Assembly (NCBI RefSeq): GCF_014229645.1
Contig: NZ_JAATOD010000003.1
Location: 124,001 to 188,000, forward strand
Length of the DNA stretch: 64,000 bases
Direction: 5' to 3'
Source: Listeria swaminathanii
Lineage (GTDB): Bacteria > Bacillota > Bacilli > Lactobacillales > Listeriaceae
In this document: piece by piece, positions 14,466-23,000 of the stretch
How positions within the stretch are numbered: the stretch's first letter is position 1
Layout of the letters: the number at the start of each line of letters is the position of its first letter
The notes under the pieces: generated by a model
The model's database searches: none
Seen by the model: the letters and a program-made list of their open reading frames with translations, nothing else
Told to the model about the DNA's origin: nothing
Made by a program: the position numbers and the translations under genes

Positions 14466-15335
14466 TCATTTAATTATGTTATCTACGTCCACATTTTCAC
14501 CATCTGGCAAGCCTACTCGGTTAATAATAAGATTTTTGTATACTGTAATCATATAGTTTCCCTTAGGTAATCCGTTTTCTTGTTTAAGTCTCTCTGCCAA
14601 GTTATCTGCTATCTTTTGCTCAGGAAGTTTATCTTCTTTAGAATAAAATTCCATTGGGATTGATAAAATGTTTCCCTCCGGATCATCTTTCGCAAATAAT
14701 AATTTTAATTCATCTGTCGCAATTCTTTGATTTTCTATATATGCTTGGTAAACACTTGGAAAACTTAATGATGATGCTGCAATAAAGTAGTGATTACTTG
14801 TATATCCAGAAGATGATGTTTTTTCAATTGCTTCATCTCTCAATCCCAATAAGTTATTTTCTTTAGCTAATTTCTCAGTGAACGTATCTAAATTACGGAA
14901 TTCCGTTTCATAAGCTTTGGCATATAAACCACTGACAATTGCTTGCTCTACTTCGCCATCACTACTCCTCGCAGACCATTCACCCTTTTTATTAATCGAT
15001 TCCCCCACTATGACCGAAGTATGAAATTGAATAGGTTCCTCGCATTCTACCATAACAACCGCTGCATTTCGGGCTGGTACCACGTTATTTACTTTTACAT
15101 TTGTTTTATATTTAGTCTTCACATATTCTATGGCTTTTTGTTTAATCTCTACTTCATTCTGTTTCACTCGTTCTGCCGATTTATTCCCGTCAACAAATGA
15201 AAAACCTTGCCCTACATAATCTTGCACGGGTATGGTTCCTTTTTGGGCTTTTTCTTCCGCTGTTTGTTCATTCATATTGAAACATCCGGATAGTAAAAAT
15301 AATGTTGCTGATAAACTTAGGATGATTTTTTTCAT
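14466..15335 (-). CDS. Lipoprotein (resembles DUF1672), copy B of a duplicated pair
   Basis: 289 residues. The signal peptide ends in lipobox 'LLSGC' (Cys18), so it is a lipid-anchored extracytoplasmic protein. The sequence recalls the DUF1672 lipoproteins of staphylococci. It is a close paralogue of the gene at 17721-18593. The first 60 residues are nearly the same ('AEEKAQKGT', 'FVDGNKSAERVK'), the middle is diverged, and the end is again alike ('LPKGNYxIxVYKNxIxNRVG'). It lies at the distal end of the type VII toxin region, so an immunity role is possible but unproven. Confidence 0.8.
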   Translation of the reverse strand: MKKIILSLSATLFLLSGCFNMNEQTAEEKAQKGTIPVQDYVGQGFSFVDGNKSAERVKQNEVEIKQKAIEYVKTKYKTNVKVNNVVPARNAAVVMVECEEPIQFHTSVIVGESINKKGEWSARSSDGEVEQAIVSGLYAKAYETEFRNLDTFTEKLAKENNLLGLRDEAIEKTSSSGYTSNHYFIAASSLSFPSVYQAYIENQRIATDELKLLFAKDDPEGNILSIPMEFYSKEDKLPEQKIADNLAERLKQENGLPKGNYMITVYKNLIINRVGLPDGENVDVDNIIK

Positions 15336-15398
15336 TTTGTCTCCTGTCTGTGTTCTAGATTATAGTAATGAATAACCCGAAACTCTTGATGAACGCTA

Positions 15399-15434
15399 AG
15401 TAGCCTAAGATTCTCTCCCTCATCTTAGACTACT
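15399..15434 (-). promoter_or_regulatory. Conserved hairpin in the leader of lipoprotein copy B
   Basis: AGTAG-CTAAGAT pairs with ATCTTAG-CTACT around a short loop. It has no T-run on either side. The same stem with a different loop occurs at 18657-18692. Conservation of the stem suggests an RNA role in the leader, about 65-100 nt before the start codon. Confidence 0.5.
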
Positions 15435-15518
15435 TGTTCCTGTACATAGTTAGTTTTTGATACTGATTCCATCTTTTTTCTCTATATTATTGACGAAAAA
15501 TATCACTATCTCCAACCA

Positions 15519-15671
15519 TCAATCTATTAAATCCGTACTTCTTGCCAGTCCCTTATTCTTGTAATAGTTTATGCTACTTAAAAACACAATTCTCGCGACA
15601 ATACCGTCCATATCGCTTATGATTTTAGCATTGATTTTTCTCCCAAGAATGTATAACAAAGTTCTTTTTAT
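15519..15671 (-). pseudogene. 50-codon frame, remnant or small gene (copy B)
   Basis: A stop-to-stop frame includes 'INAKIISDMDGIVARI' and ends 'GLARSTDLID'. It aligns without gaps with the frame at 18837-18989, which ends 'GLARRTDIIN'. Both have a stop just before codon 1 and a TTG at codon 5. It may be the tail of a lost gene carried along with the lipoprotein, or a very small protein. No clear RBS is seen. Confidence 0.4.
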
Positions 15672-15728
15672 CTACTTCCATTTTTACTTTCCATACAATT
15701 GATAGCGTTTTCAAAGAAAGTTCGTTTC

Positions 15729-16298
15729 CTAAGATTTATTAACCTTCACATTCTTAAAAATCACCTTTAACTCTTTCGATGTAAAAGTATCTTTGTTTGG
15801 ATTGAAATTTTGACAAGGTAATAAAACTTTTAATGGCATAATACTATTCGCTTTCATTGTGCCAATCATATCATGTCCGAATTCTACATTTTCACTTACA
15901 ATTTTAGCTTCCGGATAACCTTCTACCTGCAGCTCTAAATCCATAGAAAAACTATCAATGTCCTTACCACTATTGTTTGCTACAAATACCCCTACCCCTA
16001 TTACCTGATCTTTTTCAAAAAATTGTCCGTTTAACGAAACTATTTCTACTTCTAACCCTGATTTTCCAAACACTCTTTCTATATCACCTTTTGCCTCTAA
16101 ATCTGAGTATGTCTTCTTAGCGCTTTCCACGAACTCTGTATCAGTTTGATTATAGAAATCGGGTATTTGTAAGGAAAAATCTTTCTCTGTTTCTACAGGC
16201 ACTTCATTTGCAATAACGGGCTCCTTAGATTCCTTATTATTTCCGCAAGCAAAAAGTGCGATTGACATAACCAAAATCATCATTATTATTTTTTTCAT
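15729..16298 (-). CDS. Small lipoprotein, function unknown
   Basis: 189 residues. The signal peptide ends in 'IALFAC' followed by 'GNNKESKEP', so Cys18 is the probable lipidation site. The C-terminal about 110 residues look like an Ig-like beta-sandwich ('VIGVGVFVANNSGKDIDSFS'), similar in style to DUF4352/DUF5067-type domains. It stands alone between the three-gene membrane operon and lipoprotein copy B, in the variable part of the type VII locus. RBS AGGAG is present. Confidence 0.75.
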   Translation of the reverse strand: MKKIIMMILVMSIALFACGNNKESKEPVIANEVPVETEKDFSLQIPDFYNQTDTEFVESAKKTYSDLEAKGDIERVFGKSGLEVEIVSLNGQFFEKDQVIGVGVFVANNSGKDIDSFSMDLELQVEGYPEAKIVSENVEFGHDMIGTMKANSIMPLKVLLPCQNFNPNKDTFTSKELKVIFKNVKVNKS

Positions 16299-16386
16299 TC
16301 ATATCTCCTACCTCTCTCATTGCCGATTAAATAGACAATAGTTAAAACATAGTGAAAATCTTTCTGTGCCAATCATCTCTATTTTA

Positions 16387-16797
16387 TCAATCTACTTTCA
16401 GTCCAGCACTCATTACTTTTTTCTCACGCCAATATTTGCTGTTAATTACCATAATACCTGCAACTAAATATAGAATGCCTGCTAATGAAAAAATACTGAT
16501 AACCCCCATGACAATTAAAACAACACCCCAGCTTTTTTTAGGCGTTTTTTTAAGGGAAAACCAACAAATCATACCCATTAGTCCAATAACGCACGGAATT
16601 ACCCAAAAAATCGTCCACAGCCAGAATCCACCCATGCTAATATTCGCTACCTCCCAATAAGTAGCTGTAAAATAATCACCATTGATATTAAATTCAATTG
16701 GTGTAAAACTCCCAATTAATAATATTCCAAGCCCCATTAGCATAAAAACAATCGCACCTATAGTAATCAATATTTTTTCTGTTTTAAAATAATTCAT
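16387..16797 (-). CDS. Multi-pass membrane protein, third gene of membrane operon
   Basis: 136 residues with about four hydrophobic helices: 'ITIGAIVFMLMGLGILLIG', then segments near 55-80 and 93-118. The layout resembles DUF4064-type small membrane proteins. It starts 4 nt after the preceding gene ends, so the three genes 17682-16387 form one operon. The catalytic content is nil; a role as membrane partner or immunity protein is conjecture. Confidence 0.7.
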   Translation of the reverse strand: MNYFKTEKILITIGAIVFMLMGLGILLIGSFTPIEFNINGDYFTATYWEVANISMGGFWLWTIFWVIPCVIGLMGMICWFSLKKTPKKSWGVVLIVMGVISIFSLAGILYLVAGIMVINSKYWREKKVMSAGLKVD

Positions 16798-16801
16798 TCT
16801 C

Positions 16802-17230
16802 TCAATTACCTACCTTTTTAAAGTATTGTTTATTAACCGCATTGATTTTGAGAATCGTTGCCACTACCGCTAGTAAAAAGAGTACAGTTCCCGCCGGTAT
16901 CAGGAATACACGCCATGTATAGAGGAACTGCGCATACCCTGCTAAGCCTGAAAACCATTGATTGATGTATGAATACACAAATATAGTCGCTCCAACAACT
17001 ATTAAAACTAATGTGCTGATCACCAAATACATCAGAACTTTTTGCTCTTTATGCACTGCCAACTTAGGATTATTAATTTTCAAAGTAGCTTTCACTTGAA
17101 AGACAACCGTTATTACCATGATAAACAAATAAATGGTACCGATTCCTAAAAATCCTGTATACACAATTGCTACGTTCAGAAATAAGTTGAGTACTAATAT
17201 GATCCAATATTTCTCTTGTAAAAAAGTCAT
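16802..17230 (-). CDS. Four-helix membrane protein, second gene of membrane operon
   Basis: 142 residues with hydrophobic segments near 9-30, 30-45, 65-88 and 108-128, and short charged loops ('KINNPKLAVHKEQK'). Its start overlaps the stop of the preceding gene by 4 nt (ATGA). No known family is recognised. Confidence 0.7.
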   Translation of the reverse strand: MTFLQEKYWIILVLNLFLNVAIVYTGFLGIGTIYLFIMVITVVFQVKATLKINNPKLAVHKEQKVLMYLVISTLVLIVVGATIFVYSYINQWFSGLAGYAQFLYTWRVFLIPAGTVLFLLAVVATILKINAVNKQYFKKVGN

Positions 17231-17682
17231 TTCAATCCCCGTTCATTTAAATATTTTTCATTTAGAAAAGCTGACATTGTATTTGGTTTTACTTTGTCTT
17301 TAACTATACTCCGAATGCTTACTCTTAATATAATCGCAAGAGGAATAGGTAAGATACATACATATAAAATTGACGTAAGCGTATATAACTTTACTAATTT
17401 CTCGTCATAAACATTCTCTACTAACTGCTGGATTTCTTTTCGACCTTTATATAACCATATGACATTGATTATCCAGCCAATAAAACAACACATTAGCAAA
17501 ACACCAGATGTCGCTATACCCGGTAGCATAGAGTACTCTTGGAAAACCGCTGCTGGTTTAGGAAAAGACACTAAAATTAGTACACTTGGCACTGTTATCA
17601 ACATGGATATAAAGGGTGATGCTTCCAATAATAATCTTGATGTAATCTGTTGCTCGAGTTGTTCTTTCACAGTTTTATGCAT
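17227..17682 (-). CDS. Membrane protein, first gene of membrane operon
   Basis: 151 residues. A charged N-terminus ('MHKTVKEQLEQQ') is followed by three to four helices (about 22-40, 55-76, 102-125). RBS region AGGAGATAAAAAC is present. It begins the three-gene membrane operon that sits between the two paralogous lipoprotein genes. Family unknown. Confidence 0.7.
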   Translation of the reverse strand: MHKTVKEQLEQQITSRLLLEASPFISMLITVPSVLILVSFPKPAAVFQEYSMLPGIATSGVLLMCCFIGWIINVIWLYKGRKEIQQLVENVYDEKLVKLYTLTSILYVCILPIPLAIILRVSIRSIVKDKVKPNTMSAFLNEKYLNERGLK

Positions 17683-17720
17683 GTTTTTATCTCCTAGTTG
17701 ATTTTATCTTTGTAGCTTCC

Positions 17721-18593
17721 TTACTTTATTATCTCAGTTACATCTACACTTTCTCCGTCAGGCAAACCTACTCGATTTACAATGTGATTCTTGTATACTC
17801 TGATATCATAATTTCCTTTTGGTAATCCTTGTTCCTTCCAAAGCTCTTCAGTTAAGTCATCAGCTAATTTTTGTTCAGGTAATTTGTCTTCTTTTGAAAA
17901 AAAGGCCATTGGGATGTTCATATTCTTACTAGTCGGATCATCTTTAATAAAAAGAGCGCGCAAATCATCTGTTGAAATTTCAGGATTAGCTAAATAAGCG
18001 TTGTATACACTCAAATAATCAGAGAATCCCAGTGTGACGAAATAATATTTCCCTTGATAGCCATTAGGTGATGTTTTTTCCCGTGCTTCTTGTGTATAGC
18101 CCTCTAAATCATATTTTTCTGCTAGTTTTTCTGTAAACTGATTTAGCTGCTGAAATTCTGCCTCATGTACTTTCGCGTAAAGTCCACCTACAATGGCTTG
18201 TTCCACTTCCCCCTCGTTACTTGTTCCACTTCCTAATTCGTCTTTTCTATTAAGAATAAATTTTACAGTAACCGAGGTAGTAAACTGAACCGGCGTCTCG
18301 CTTTCAACAATAACAACCGCTCCATTTCGCGCTGGTACTACATTATTCACTTTTACGTCTGTTTTATATTTTGTTTTCATATAATTTATTGCTTCTTGTT
18401 TTATCTCTTCCTCATGCTTTTTCACTCGTTCTGCTGATTTATTCCCGTCAACAAACGAATAGCCTTGTCCTATATAATCTTGCACTGGTGTGGTTCCCTT
18501 TTGGGCTTTTTCTTCCGCTGTTTGTTCCTTCATATTGAAACATCCGGATAGTAAAAATAATATTGCTGATAAACTTAGGATGATTTTTTTCAT
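17721..18593 (-). CDS. Lipoprotein (resembles DUF1672), copy A of a duplicated pair
   Basis: 290 residues with signal peptide and lipobox 'LLSGC' (Cys18). The signal peptide and first mature residues are almost identical to the paralogue at 14466-15335, while the middle (about 95-200) has diverged. It ends 38 bp before the three-gene membrane operon. Position downstream of the Rhs toxin and its candidate immunity gene suggests that it belongs to the variable cargo or immunity array of the type VII locus. Confidence 0.8.
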   Translation of the reverse strand: MKKIILSLSAILFLLSGCFNMKEQTAEEKAQKGTTPVQDYIGQGYSFVDGNKSAERVKKHEEEIKQEAINYMKTKYKTDVKVNNVVPARNGAVVIVESETPVQFTTSVTVKFILNRKDELGSGTSNEGEVEQAIVGGLYAKVHEAEFQQLNQFTEKLAEKYDLEGYTQEAREKTSPNGYQGKYYFVTLGFSDYLSVYNAYLANPEISTDDLRALFIKDDPTSKNMNIPMAFFSKEDKLPEQKLADDLTEELWKEQGLPKGNYDIRVYKNHIVNRVGLPDGESVDVTEIIK

Positions 18594-18656
18594 TTGTTCT
18601 CCTGTCTACGTTCTGTATTGTAGTATTGAATAATCCCAAACTCCTAATGTATGCTA

Positions 18657-18692
18657 AGTAGCCTAAGATTCTCTTCCTCATCTTAGACTACT
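18657..18692 (-). promoter_or_regulatory. Conserved hairpin in the leader of lipoprotein copy A
   Basis: Same stem as at 15399-15434 (AGTAG-CTAAGAT / ATCTTAG-CTACT) with a changed loop base. No T-run follows, so a simple terminator is unlikely. Confidence 0.5.
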
Positions 18693-18836
18693 CATTCCCG
18701 CACATAATTAGTTTTTATTCTCTCTTTGAAATTTGTTGTAGAACTTTGTCGCTTGTCTTGTTGTTGGTTTTTGATACTGATTCCATCTTTTTCTCTATAT
18801 TATTAACGAAAAAATAGTACTATCTCCAACCACCAA

Positions 18837-18989
18837 TCAATTTATTATATCCGTCCGTCTTGCCAGTCCCTTTTTCCCGTAATAGCTTATGATGCTTAAA
18901 AAAATAATTCTCATAAATATACTGTCCATGTCGCTTGTGATTTTAGCGTTGATATTTCTTTCAAGAACGCATATCAAACAGCTTTTATG
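18837..18989 (-). pseudogene. 50-codon frame, remnant or small gene (copy A)
   Basis: Stop-to-stop frame containing 'INAKITSDMDSIFMRI' and ending 'GLARRTDIIN'. It has the same length and no gaps relative to 15519-15671. Several differences between the copies are conservative (Ile/Val, Asp/Asn), which hints at past coding selection. Confidence 0.4.
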
Positions 18990-19123
18990 TTACTTCCCTC
19001 TTTTACCAGTTCTATTATTCCCTTAATAATTTATGGATCTTATCTAGCATTATTTTTACTTCTCGAGCAATTGTATTTATGTCTAAAATTAACATCTATA
19101 CCTCTATACTTTATCTACATTCT

Positions 19124-19909
19124 TTATTTCGTCTTCTTAAAACTGATTTTTGCTTCTTTGGAACTATCATATTTCAGGTCTTCATAATACCAAAAATAAC
19201 AATCGTCTCCGTCTAGCTCTATAGGAATAACTTTTGTTGGGTGTTTTCCATTAACAGTTAGATTAGGAGCGTTTTTATTGTAAGAGGTACCCCATTGAAG
19301 CTGGCTAGTTTCTGGATAAAGATTGAAGATTTGATAGGTATTGTATAAATTTAAACACGTCTGAATTTCATACTCACCGTCTCTAATTTCATAATTATTT
19401 TTAGCAAAAAATCCAGAAATCTGGGTCGCATTTGTCGGTGTTGAATATTTCTTTTTACTCCCTTCTTTTTTAACTTTGAATTTATAAACGACCAATGAAT
19501 CTTTATGATTATTGGTCTCTCTTACATTTCCAATGAAAAATAAAATCGCATTTGTTTCATTTTCTAGTAAAAGTACTTTTTCTTTGATTACTTTTTTATT
19601 AAGATTTGGACTATCTTTGGCATCACTATCTTTAGCAAAAGTATTGTTTTTCACTGCATCCTCTATCGTATCGTAATAAGAGAGTTCTACCTCATCCTCA
19701 TCTTTTGAGCCTCCTTTTGTAATAGTTTGTTTGGTTACTTGAGCATTATCTCCTGTTGTGCTGTTTTCGGATTTGGTGATAGTTTTTTTCTTATCACTTG
19801 TATAATTAGCTTTCTCTTCTGCATTCATGGCATTGAAATATATTCCTATCGACCATGTTATCAAAACTAATAGAGCTATCCAGAGTTTTTTCGTTCGATT
19901 AATTTTCAT
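19124..19909 (-). CDS. Membrane-anchored protein, candidate immunity protein for the Rhs toxin
   Basis: 261 residues. A positive N-terminus and one helix (about 9-27, 'LWIALLVLITWSIGIYF') anchor a large outward-facing domain. A Lys/Thr/Ser-rich stalk (about 35-70) is followed by a globular beta-rich part with 'YYDTIEDAVKNNTF', 'ILFFIGNVRETNN' and 'DDCYFWYYEDLKYD'. It is the first gene after the Rhs toxin, 186 bp downstream on the same strand, the usual place for a cognate immunity gene. No family is recognised. The outward orientation would suit a toxin that attacks the envelope or membrane. Confidence 0.7.
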   Translation of the reverse strand: MKINRTKKLWIALLVLITWSIGIYFNAMNAEEKANYTSDKKKTITKSENSTTGDNAQVTKQTITKGGSKDEDEVELSYYDTIEDAVKNNTFAKDSDAKDSPNLNKKVIKEKVLLLENETNAILFFIGNVRETNNHKDSLVVYKFKVKKEGSKKKYSTPTNATQISGFFAKNNYEIRDGEYEIQTCLNLYNTYQIFNLYPETSQLQWGTSYNKNAPNLTVNGKHPTKVIPIELDGDDCYFWYYEDLKYDSSKEAKISFKKTK

Positions 19910-20095
19910 TTTATCAGCTTCAACTCCTTGTGAAATAAATTGCAGGAAAACAAAATAATTTCCCTTGTTTTAACTACAATTCAAATTCCTATATCCTATA
20001 ACCCATATTTTATTATTATTTATTGTATTTCTACGATAAGCTAATTACTATGTGGAAATAAATTTCTAAGAAATTACTATATACGCTCCGTTTAT

Positions 20096-23000
20096 TTATA
20101 CTGCACATGCAACTCCGACCTTCATCCACGCCTCAATTATTTGTTTTATTACAACTGGAATCGCAGCATCATCAAGTGTTCCAATTACTGTAGCGTCATC
20201 AACAGCAAGAAAGGCTAAAATTACTCCACCTGCTAATGTCGTGGTTAAAGCTACAGCAATTTCTTTCATAGGTACATCCTCCCAACGCAAAAAATCTTCT
20301 GAGTAAGTGTACATATCTGATAGCCCTGTTTCCGTATTTATGCCACTTCCTACATTTGATTTGATTCCGTTTAAATCTACCGTATAGCCTAAACTAGCCG
20401 TTTCTCCATTCTTACCACTTGAATTTATACTACTACTAATAGACATATCGTTTAAATTAATTGAAGTACCCTGAGAAAAAGTTCCTCCTGAAAAAGGTAT
20501 ATGAATTTCAGGGAGATTGATAGTCCAACTTCCCTCTGTGTCATTACCTTTATTTTCATACACAATTAAGTTTCCTCCGATGTGTTGTTTAGTTGTATGA
20601 TTCACGTTTCCAACAGTTTCATCAAAGATAATGGTGTCTGTACCCACAACATTATTATTCCAAAAATCTTTTACCGTATCCACACCACTATTCCATGCGT
20701 TCACAACGCCATCTCTCGCATTCGATATTCCATCTTGAAAATCTTTCACACTCGGAAATGCACCATCTGCGTCAACGAAATCTATTGGTTGATTAAAACA
20801 ATAGGCATAAGCATGCATGGTTTTTGGGACATAAATGCTCCCCTTCATCGAGTCTTCACTGATAAAACGCCCCTCAGTAGCATCCAAATATCTTTTCTCT
20901 GCAAAATAAAGATTTCCTACCTCTTCGATTTGATGCCCTGTGAAACCAAATTTCGGAGGTGTATTATTAGATTTGTTGATTTGACTCCCAAAAGTATCAT
21001 AACCGTAAGTAGCTTGGACACTTCCATTTTTCATTAAACGAATCGGGCTACCTAATTGGTCCTCTAAATAAAATTGTTCATTATCTTTTTCTGTAGACAT
21101 AACACTTAGGATCGTCTCATCATCCCAAAAATAATTCTGATTGCCTTCTTCTGTTTGACTCGTTAACAGATTGTGATTGGTTTTCGTATAATCATTCAGC
21201 ATTTTTTCGGAAGTCAGAAGTTGTTGCTCTTCCAAACCATAATGTTGTCTCTCCACTCGACTACCCAATCCATTATAAACAAATTGACTCTGAACATCTG
21301 CTTGAGTTATTTTTGTTAAATAGTTTCTTGCATCAAAAGTATACATAGAATCCACTTGCTTCTGCACTCTTTTTTCCAAAAGATTGCCTCGTTTATCATA
21401 CTTAAATGCTTGTACTTCACCATTTTTAATAGTCTCTACTAATTGGTTATTTTTATTATAGCTATATTGCTTAAATTCTTGCTTCTCCGTAGAGGTAATT
21501 CGATTCCCAAAAGCATCGTATTCATAGTATGCTAGCGAAGTATCATCCTTCCATACATGCGTTAAACGATGAAGTTCATCATAACGATAACGGAATGCTC
21601 CACTATCTTCTGCTAAGTCTCTTCGTGTTTTGGTTATACCGATTTTATTTTGTGCCGCATCATAATGATAATTATAACGGTCTAATACCCCTTCTCTATC
21701 ACTGTGGATAAGACTTTCATATCGACGGAATGCATTATACGTATAATCTGTTTGTATCCCATTACCAAGAACCTTATTTGTTAGCCTTCCAACCGAATCA
21801 TAGTAATAGCTAGCCTTCACTTCTTCATTAACAGCTAAACTAATTAACTTCATGGCTTTATTATACGTGTAGCTCACCGAAGTCCCATCTGGATAGCTTA
21901 CTTCTGTTCGTTCTCCCATGCTTCCCCAAGTGTAGCGAACCTCATCCTCTTTATAATCTTTTATTTCAAGGGGTCTTCCTAACGCATCTAATTTGGCTGT
22001 AGTAGTTCCAAGCCAGTCCTCTATTTGGATTAATTGTTTTAATGGGTTGTAGGAAAATGCGACTTCTTTTTTATCTGCGTACACAATATGGGTCAAGTTA
22101 CCTGTTTTGCTATACTGATATGATGTTGTAAACCCTTCTTTATCTTGTTTCTTAACAACATTTCCTATTTCATCATATTTAAGCACTTCTTTATTTCCTA
22201 GAGAATCTGTAACACTCGTAACTCTTCCTAATAAATCATACTCATATAAAGTAACTTGGGCTGTTTCTTTTTGCTGTTCAACTATACCTAATTCTGCATC
22301 TATAAGCCCATATTGCTCAACCCGTGTAAGCTGCCCTGTTTTGTTATAATCATAACGAGATTCATTTCCTAAGGCATCTACAACTCGAACCAGATTCCCA
22401 ACACAAGAATAATAATAATGAGTGATATTACCATTTTCATCTTCTGTTTTAGTTACATTTCCAACTACATCGTAACAAAATTTACGCACATTTCCTTCAG
22501 GATTAATAATTTCTATAACTTGATCCAACTCATCATACACATACGCATAAGAATGACCTAAACTATTCGTTTTTCTACTTAAATTACCATTTAAATCATA
22601 TTCATACGTTTCCGAGTTCCCATCTGGAAGATAAATCCCTTTAAGTTTGCCACCAGGATAATAAGAATAACTAACAACGCTTCCATTCGCATATGTTATT
22701 GATTCAATTTTACCTAATTTGGTATAGCTCATAACAGTTTTATGACCTAGTTTGTCTACTTTTTCAATCATTTGACCAACGTTATCATATTTAAATTGCG
22801 TAGTATTTCCCAGCGCATCCTCTATCGCAGCTATATCTCCATGATTGCTGTATCTATATTTAGTTACTGCTCCATCTGCATCCTGAATAGCAGTTCTGCG
22901 ATTCAATTCATCATACGTGTACTGTATTTTCCTACCGTTACTTTGAGTAAGTTCACGTACATTTCCGTTAGGATCATAGCTATACTTCTGTTCTTGATTT

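Larger units (their letters stand above)
15336..15728 (-). repeat. Duplicated leader region of lipoprotein copy B
   Basis: This 393-bp gap aligns over most of its length with 18594-19010, upstream of the paralogous lipoprotein. It holds a strong hairpin at 15399-15434 and a 50-codon frame at 15519-15671. Copy A has about 60 extra bases in the middle (near 18710-18770). Confidence 0.75.
18594..19010 (-). repeat. Duplicated leader region of lipoprotein copy A
   Basis: Homologous to 15336-15710, with the same order of elements: a 50-codon frame (18837-18989), a segment encoding no protein, a hairpin (18657-18692), then the RBS and lipoprotein start. Together with the lipoprotein genes the duplicated unit is about 1.25 kb. 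The rest of the gap to 19123 shows no gene. Confidence 0.75.

Noticed and set aside
18448-18681. 77-codon minus-strand frame over the lipoprotein start
   Set aside because: Shifted frame over the signal-peptide region of lipoprotein copy A; explained by that gene.
18987-19187. 66-codon plus-strand frame, hydrophobic
   Set aside because: Antisense to the end of the candidate immunity gene, with no RBS; hydrophobic look comes from T-rich sequence.
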